From positions 496,001-560,000 of the forward strand of contig NZ_JAJVHF010000002.1 in the NCBI RefSeq assembly GCF_022171985.1: DNA of 64,000 bases, given 5' to 3'. Origin of the DNA: Huaxiibacter chinensis (lineage in GTDB: Bacteria > Pseudomonadota > Gammaproteobacteria > Enterobacterales > Enterobacteriaceae). Position 1 is the first letter of the stretch. Each line of letters starts with the position of its first letter. Below, piece by piece: positions 58,649-64,000 of the stretch. The notes below the pieces were generated by a model. It did not search any database. It was not told where the DNA came from and saw nothing but the letters and a program-made list of their open reading frames with translations. A program made the position numbers and the translations under genes.

Positions 58649-61078
58649 GTGTCCTCTTTGCCGGTCGCCGCCGTACTGCCTGAGCTACTCGCCGCCTTAC
58701 AACACGCCCCCCAGGTTTTGCTTAACGCTCCCACGGGCGCGGGGAAATCGACCTGGCTGCCGTTGCAGATCCTCAATGCGGGCGACATTCAGGGAAAAAT
58801 CATCCTGCTTGAACCGCGCAGGCTGGCAGCCCGTAACGTGGCCCAGCGGCTGGCTGAATTACTGAACGAAAAACCGGGTGAGACCGTAGGCTACCGCATG
58901 CGCGCCGAAACCTGCGTCGGCCCCGGCACGCGTCTGGAGGTGGTGACCGAAGGGATCCTCACCCGAATGCTGCAAAACGATCCTGAGCTGAGCGGCGTCG
59001 GTCTGGTGATTCTGGATGAATTCCATGAGCGCAGCCTGCAGGCCGATTTAGCGCTGGCGCTGCTGCTGGACGTGCAGCAGGGATTGCGTGACGATCTGAC
59101 GGTACTCATCATGTCCGCCACCCTGGACAATGCCCGCCTTAAGCAACGCCTGCCCGATGCGCCAGTCATCACCTCCGAAGGCCGGGCTTATCCGGTTGAG
59201 CGTCGCTATCAGCCGCTCTCCACCCAGCACCGCTTCGATGAAGCTGTCGCCATTGCCGCGGCTGAATTGCTGCGCCACGAATCCGGTTCCATGCTCCTTT
59301 TTTTACCGGGTGTCGGTGAGATTCAGCGCGTTCAGGAACACCTTTCGGGACGAACGGGGACCGATGTGATCCTCTGCCCGCTGTACGGCGCGCTGCCGTT
59401 GATCGAACAGCGAAAGGCGATCCTGCCTGCGCCTGCGGGGCAGCGAAAAGTGGTGCTGGCGACCAACATTGCTGAAACCAGCCTGACCATTGAAGGCATC
59501 CGGCTGGTGGTGGATACGGCGCAGGAGCGGGTGGCGAATTACGATCCGCGCACCGGCTTAACCAAATTACTGACTCAGCGTACCAGCCAGGCGTCGATGA
59601 CGCAGCGCGCGGGCCGTGCGGGTCGACTGGAGCCTGGAATATGTCTGCACTTAATCAGCGCTGAGCAGGCCGAACGCGCCACGGCACAGACGCCGCCGGA
59701 GATCTTACAAAGCGATCTTTCAGGCCTGGTGATGGAGTTGCTGCAGTGGGGCTGCCCGGAGCCGGCGCAGCTGACCTGGCTTGATACGCCTCCGGCCGTC
59801 AACCTGGCGGCCGCCCGTCAGTTATTGACCCAGCTTGGCGCCCTGGAGGCAGGCCGTTTATCGTCAAAAGGCCAAAAAATGGCGGCGGTGGGCAACGATC
59901 CTCGCCTGGCAGCGATGCTGGTAGCGGCCCGCAATGCGGACGAAATAGCGACGGCAGCAAAACTCGCCGCTATTCTCGAAGAACCGCCGCGCGGGGGGGC
60001 AAGCGATCTGGCGAACGCGTTTTCTCGCCCTCAGCCCAACTGGCAGCAGCGGGCAAAACAACTTTGTCAGCGGCTTAAAAGCCACGGCGGCTCGGCGGAC
60101 AGCGCTGAGATACCGCGCTTATTAGCGCAGGCGTTCCCCGATCGCATCGCCCGCAGACGGGGTCTGGACGGACGTTACCAGCTGGCAAACGGAATGGGCG
60201 CCATGCTCGATCGGGAAGATGCCCTGACGCGGCATGAGTGGCTGATTGCGCCGCTGCTGTTGCAGGGGAATCAGTCACCGGATGCGCGTATTTTGCAGGC
60301 GATTGCGGTGGATATTGATGCCCTCACGCGTGCCTGCCCGTCGCTGGTTGAACAATCTGACACGGTTGAATGGGATGAGGCGCAAGGCACACTGAAGGCG
60401 TTTCGGCGCAGTCAGATTGGACGCCTTACGCTCAGCGTGAGGACTCTGGCGAAGCCCTCTGAGGAAGAGCTGCATCAGGCCATCTTAAATGGCCTCCGCG
60501 ATAAAGGGCTGGGCGCGCTAAACTGGACCCCAGAGGCAGAGCAGTATCGCCTGCGGCTACAGTGTGCCGCGCGTTGGTTGCCCCAGTTTGCCTGGCCGTC
60601 AGTCAGTGACGAAGCGCTTCTGGCCTCACTTGAAGCATGGTTGTTACCACAAATGGCCGGTGTACACTCGCTTCGTGCCCTGAAAGCGCTCGATGTGAAG
60701 GCTGCGTTACAAAATTTACTGGAGTGGTCATTACGTCAACGTCTGGATAGTGAACTGCCCACGCATTACACTGTGCCGACCGGAAGCCGGATAGCGATTC
60801 GTTATCATGAAGATAACCCACCGGCGCTGGCGGTCCGCATGCAGGAAATGTTCGGCGAGGCGATAACGCCGGCCATTGCAGAAGGCCGCATTCCGCTGGT
60901 GCTGGAGCTGCTTTCGCCTGCGCATCGCCCGTTACAGATCACCCGTGATTTAGGTGCATTCTGGGCGGGGAGCTACCGTGAGGTGCAAAAAGAGATGAAA
61001 GGGCGTTACCCGAAACACGTCTGGCCGGACGACCCGGCGAACACCGCACCGACGCGGCGGACGAAGAAGTATTCGTAG
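58649..61078 (+). CDS. hrpB: ATP-dependent helicase HrpB
   Basis: DEAH-box RNA helicase-like protein, 809 residues as in E. coli. Motif I APTGAGKSTWLP, DEFHERS (DExH box), SATLD (motif III), ATNIAETSLTI (motif V) and QRAGRAGRLEPG (motif VI) are intact, followed by HA2 and the HrpB C-terminal domain ending in KHVWPDDPANTAPTRRTKKYS. The start is GTG at 58649 (VSSLPVAAV) with GGAG upstream; this is inside a longer open frame. Cellular role unclear. Confidence 0.94.
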   Translation: MSSLPVAAVLPELLAALQHAPQVLLNAPTGAGKSTWLPLQILNAGDIQGKIILLEPRRLAARNVAQRLAELLNEKPGETVGYRMRAETCVGPGTRLEVVTEGILTRMLQNDPELSGVGLVILDEFHERSLQADLALALLLDVQQGLRDDLTVLIMSATLDNARLKQRLPDAPVITSEGRAYPVERRYQPLSTQHRFDEAVAIAAAELLRHESGSMLLFLPGVGEIQRVQEHLSGRTGTDVILCPLYGALPLIEQRKAILPAPAGQRKVVLATNIAETSLTIEGIRLVVDTAQERVANYDPRTGLTKLLTQRTSQASMTQRAGRAGRLEPGICLHLISAEQAERATAQTPPEILQSDLSGLVMELLQWGCPEPAQLTWLDTPPAVNLAAARQLLTQLGALEAGRLSSKGQKMAAVGNDPRLAAMLVAARNADEIATAAKLAAILEEPPRGGASDLANAFSRPQPNWQQRAKQLCQRLKSHGGSADSAEIPRLLAQAFPDRIARRRGLDGRYQLANGMGAMLDREDALTRHEWLIAPLLLQGNQSPDARILQAIAVDIDALTRACPSLVEQSDTVEWDEAQGTLKAFRRSQIGRLTLSVRTLAKPSEEELHQAILNGLRDKGLGALNWTPEAEQYRLRLQCAARWLPQFAWPSVSDEALLASLEAWLLPQMAGVHSLRALKALDVKAALQNLLEWSLRQRLDSELPTHYTVPTGSRIAIRYHEDNPPALAVRMQEMFGEAITPAIAEGRIPLVLELLSPAHRPLQITRDLGAFWAGSYREVQKEMKGRYPKHVWPDDPANTAPTRRTKKYS

Positions 61079-61090
61079 AGTAAGTGCGGG

Positions 61091-61130
61091 CTGATGCCCT
61101 CACCCCGGCCCTCTCCCACGGGAGAGGGAG
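61091..61130 (+). repeat. REP-like palindromic element between hrpB and mrcB
   Basis: CTGATGCCCTCACC followed by CCCTCTCCCACGGGAGAGGG, same core as the elements after cueO and hpt. No GGCAAC/GTTGCC terminator follows here. Confidence 0.7.
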
Positions 61131-61222
61131 AAAAGACATAAATTTGAGAGATTTCTTCTTTCGCCACTGGGTGGAAGAAAAGAGAATCAGGCCCTTGCGC
61201 CTGAATGTTGCGGAGAGAAAGC

Positions 61223-63745
61223 ATGGCGGGGAATGACCGCGAGCCAATAGGACGTAAGGGGAAACCTGCGCGTCCGGCCAAAGAAAAAGTGAGCCGTCGT
61301 CGCCTCAGAGATGAGGATTATGACGATGACTATGAAGATGATTATGAGGATGAAGAACCGATGCCGCGTAAAGGGAAAGGCAAAGGGCGTAAGCCTCGGG
61401 GCAAGCGCGGCTGGTTCTGGCTGCTGCTGAAGCTGTTCATTGTATTTGTTGTGCTGATGGCCATTTACGGCGTCTATCTGGATCAGAAAATCCGCAGCCG
61501 TATTGATGGTAAAGTCTGGCAGTTGCCTGCGGCGGTTTATGGTCGCATGGTCAACCTTGAGCCGGATATGTCCATCAGTAAAAACGAGATGGTGAAACTG
61601 CTCGAAGCCACTCAGTATCGTCAGGTGACGAAAATGACGCGCCCGGGCGAGTTTACCGTGCAGGCGAAAAGCATCGAGATGATTCGCCGTCCGTTTGATT
61701 TCCCTGACAGCAAAGAGGGGCAGGTGCGTGCGCGTCTGGTCTTTGATGGCGATCATCTGGAGACGATAGAGAACCTGGACAATAACCGCCAGTTCGGTTT
61801 CTTCCGTCTTGATCCTCGCCTGATTACCATGCTCTCCTCGGCGAATGGCGAACAGCGTCTGTTCGTGGCGCGTAACGGCTTCCCGGATCTGCTGGTGGAT
61901 ACGCTGCTGGCAACCGAAGACCGTCACTTCTACGAGCACGACGGGATTAGCCTGTATTCCATTGGCCGCGCGGTGCTGGCAAACTTGACCGCCGGTCGCA
62001 CGGTACAGGGGGCGAGTACGCTGACCCAGCAGCTGGTGAAGAACCTGTTCCTCTCCAGCGAGCGCTCTTACTGGCGTAAAGCCAATGAAGCGTACATGGC
62101 GCTGTTGATGGATGCTCGCTACAGCAAAGATCGCATTCTTGAACTGTACATGAACGAGGTGTATCTCGGTCAAAGCGGCGATAACGAGATCCGCGGTTTC
62201 CCGCTGGCGAGCCTGTACTATTTTGGTCGCCCGGTGGAAGAGCTGAGCCTCGATCAGCAGGCGCTGTTAGTGGGTATGGTAAAAGGCGCTTCGATTTACA
62301 ACCCGTGGCGTAACCCGAAACTGGCGCTCGAGCGTCGTAACCTGGTCCTGCGTCTGCTGCAACAACAGCAGGTTATCGATCAGGAGCTGTACGACATGTT
62401 AAGCGCGCGCCCGCTGGGCGTTCAGCCGCGTGGTGGCGTGATCTCGCCGCAGCCTGCCTTTATGCAGATGGTCCGTCAGGAGCTGCAAAGCAAGCTGGGC
62501 GACAAGGTGAAAGATCTCTCCGGCGTGAAGATCTTTACCACCTTTGATTCGGTGGCGCAGGACGCTGCTGAGAAAGCGGCCGTGGACGGTATACCTGTCC
62601 TTAAGAAACAACGTAAGTTGAGCGATCTGGAAACCGCAATGGTGGTGGTTGACAGAAATAGCGGCGAAGTGCGCGCGATGGTGGGCGGGGCTGAACCGCA
62701 GTACGCCGGCTATAACCGTGCGATGCAGGCGCGGCGTTCGATTGGTTCCCTGGCAAAACCCGCGACCTATCTAACCGCGCTCAGCCAGCCTAATCAGTAT
62801 CGCCTGAATACCTGGATTGCCGATGCGCCAATCTCCCTGCGCCAGCCTAATGGCCAGGTCTGGTCTCCGCAGAACGACGATAAACAGTTCAGCGGACAGG
62901 TTATGCTGGTGGATGCGTTAACCCGCTCCATGAACGTGCCGACGGTAAACCTTGGGATGGCGCTGGGTCTGCCTGCGATTACCGATACCTGGCAGAAGCT
63001 CGGTGTGCCAAAAGATCAGCTGCACCCGGTGCCAGCGATGATCCTGGGGGCACTGAACCTGACGCCAATCGAAGTGGCGCAGGCCTTCCAGACGATCGCC
63101 AGCGGCGGTAACCGTGCACAGCTTTCTGCACTGCGTTCCGTGATTGCCGAAGACGGCAGCGTGCTCTACCAGAGCTATCCGCAGGCGGAGCGCGTCGTTC
63201 CGGCACAGGCGGCCTATATGACGCTCTGGACCATGCAGCAGGTTGTGCAGCGCGGCACCGGTCGACAGCTTGGCGCGAAATACCCGGGTCTGCATCTGGC
63301 CGGTAAAACAGGCACCACAAACAACAACGTTGATACCTGGTTTGCCGGTATCGACGGGCGTGAAGTGGTCATTACCTGGGTTGGACGCGATAACAACCAG
63401 CCGACCAAACTGTATGGCGCAAGCGGTGCGATGTCGATCTATCAGCGATATCTGGCGAACCAGTCGCCTGTACCGCTGAACCTGACGCCACCGGAAGACA
63501 TTGTGGACATGGGCGTGGATGAAGCCGGTAACTTCGTTTGCGGCGGCGGGATGCGTTCCCTGCCGGTCTGGACGTCGAATCCTGACTCCCTCTGCCAGCA
63601 AAGTCAGCCAGAGCAGCCGACCGGTAATCCGTTCGATCAGTCTTCTCAGCCTCAGCAGCCGCAGCAACAGCAACAGCCGCAGAATGAGAAAAAAGACAGC
63701 GACGGTGTCGCGGGTTGGATCAAAGATATGTTTGGCGGTAACTAA
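61223..63745 (+). CDS. mrcB: Penicillin-binding protein 1b (bifunctional)
   Basis: Class A PBP: glycosyltransferase and transpeptidase in peptidoglycan synthesis. 840 residues from [16 protein letters not shown] precedes this ATG. A highly acidic Asp/Glu tract ([14 protein letters not shown]) and a basic stretch precede the membrane segment at about residues 62-84. A second start Met47 ([10 protein letters not shown]) matches the E. coli gamma form. UB2H domain follows, then the GT51 site [13 protein letters not shown], and the transpeptidase SxxK in [16 protein letters not shown] in RSMNVP and KTGTTNN. The C-terminus is a Gln/Pro-rich tail. Confidence 0.97.
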   Translation: MAGNDREPIGRKGKPARPAKEKVSRRRLRDEDYDDDYEDDYEDEEPMPRKGKGKGRKPRGKRGWFWLLLKLFIVFVVLMAIYGVYLDQKIRSRIDGKVWQLPAAVYGRMVNLEPDMSISKNEMVKLLEATQYRQVTKMTRPGEFTVQAKSIEMIRRPFDFPDSKEGQVRARLVFDGDHLETIENLDNNRQFGFFRLDPRLITMLSSANGEQRLFVARNGFPDLLVDTLLATEDRHFYEHDGISLYSIGRAVLANLTAGRTVQGASTLTQQLVKNLFLSSERSYWRKANEAYMALLMDARYSKDRILELYMNEVYLGQSGDNEIRGFPLASLYYFGRPVEELSLDQQALLVGMVKGASIYNPWRNPKLALERRNLVLRLLQQQQVIDQELYDMLSARPLGVQPRGGVISPQPAFMQMVRQELQSKLGDKVKDLSGVKIFTTFDSVAQDAAEKAAVDGIPVLKKQRKLSDLETAMVVVDRNSGEVRAMVGGAEPQYAGYNRAMQARRSIGSLAKPATYLTALSQPNQYRLNTWIADAPISLRQPNGQVWSPQNDDKQFSGQVMLVDALTRSMNVPTVNLGMALGLPAITDTWQKLGVPKDQLHPVPAMILGALNLTPIEVAQAFQTIASGGNRAQLSALRSVIAEDGSVLYQSYPQAERVVPAQAAYMTLWTMQQVVQRGTGRQLGAKYPGLHLAGKTGTTNNNVDTWFAGIDGREVVITWVGRDNNQPTKLYGASGAMSIYQRYLANQSPVPLNLTPPEDIVDMGVDEAGNFVCGGGMRSLPVWTSNPDSLCQQSQPEQPTGNPFDQSSQPQQPQQQQQPQNEKKDSDGVAGWIKDMFGGN

Positions 63746-63759
63746 CACGCTGAACGTCA

Positions 63760-63789
63760 AAAACCGCTTCCTGGTGAAGCGGTTTTTTT
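63760..63789 (+). terminator. Intrinsic terminator after mrcB
   Basis: AAAACCGCTTC, loop CTGGT, GAAGCGGTTTTTTT, 14 bp beyond the stop; a strong rho-independent terminator. Confidence 0.9.
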
Positions 63790-64000
63790 ATGCCTGCGTT
63801 TTTATCCATTTATTTGGTTATTTTTTTTAAAAGTATCATTAAGAATAAATAACAACTCCATTTACTGTCGATAAAACAGAATCTTGCCCTAAAAGCCAGC
63901 ACCGCCGCCGCCGATGCCTTATAGACACTATGAAGAATAATCTGATTAAATTGAGATCTTAATGCGCAGCCGGAAAAGAATTTCCTGAGACTCTATTTTT
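63790..64000. other. AT-rich end of the window
   Basis: About 210 bp with no supported coding frame on either strand. In E. coli fhuA follows mrcB; no fhuA start or clear Fur box is visible before the window ends. Confidence 0.4.

Noticed and set aside
58576..58788. N-terminal extension of thpR to 58788
   Set aside because: It would run antisense into hrpB; family length and the conserved MSESKRLFF start support 58575.
63790..64000. Possible Fur box or fhuA start after mrcB
   Set aside because: AT-rich sequence only; no 19-bp Fur dyad and no start codon with a ribosome-binding site could be seen before the window ends.

Overview
The window is a chromosomal core segment of a member of the Enterobacteriaceae. 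Gene order follows the E. coli 2-3.5 minute region (murD-ftsW ... hrpB-mrcB), and many proteins can be aligned by eye to their E. coli counterparts over their full length. Three things point away from E. coli and Shigella and towards an Enterobacter/Lelliottia/Leclercia-type genome: a GH43 glycosidase/symporter operon between ampE and aroP, a DUF2950 gene beside yacH, and no fimbrial operon between panB and folK. I see no tRNA, rRNA, CRISPR array, insertion sequence or prophage.

Layout. 1-13.2 kb (+): the distal dcw cluster (murD tail, ftsW, murG, murC, ddlB, ftsQ, ftsA, ftsZ), then lpxC, the secM-secA arrest/export pair and mutT. 13.2-14.8 kb (-): coaE-zapD-yacG. 15-16 kb: guaC. 16.1-20.2 kb (-): nadC and the type IV pilus-like ppdD-hofB-hofC genes. 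20.3-21.7 kb (+): ampD-ampE. 21.7-25.6 kb (-): GH43 glycosidase, GPH symporter, aroP. 26.1-33.2 kb (+): pdhR-aceE-aceF-lpdA. 33.2-35.6 kb (-): DUF2950 and yacH (DUF3300). 35.6-36.5 kb: a 0.9-kb gap with a hydrophobic 38-codon ORF and a structured, terminator-ended region that I cannot assign. 36.5-43.5 kb: acnB, yacL, speE-speD, yacC, cueO. 43.5-43.9 kb: four tandem hairpin modules between convergent cueO and gcd. 43.9-51.5 kb: gcd, hpt, can, yadGH, yadI, yadE. 51.5-58.6 kb (-): panD, panC, panB, folK, pcnB, gluQ, dksA, sfsA, thpR. 58.6-63.7 kb (+): hrpB, mrcB. The last 255 bp hold only the mrcB terminator and AT-rich sequence.

Functional themes are peptidoglycan synthesis, division and recycling; pyruvate oxidation and the TCA cycle under PdhR and probably FNR/ArcA control; pantothenate/CoA and folate synthesis; polyamine synthesis; copper detoxification; and RNA polyadenylation and the stringent-response cofactor DksA. 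Several regulatory signals can be read directly: a perfect PdhR operator, a CueR-type 19-bp-spacer promoter, a CRP site over the gcd -35 region, TyrR boxes before aroP, an AUU start for pcnB, and a SecM arrest motif with Val in place of the usual Ile.

Most of the window is well-known housekeeping sequence. The parts least explained are the yacH-acnB gap with its small ORF, the DUF2950/DUF3300 pair, the tandem hairpin array and the wider family of CCCTCTCCC-type palindromes. I found no convincing new defence or mobile system.
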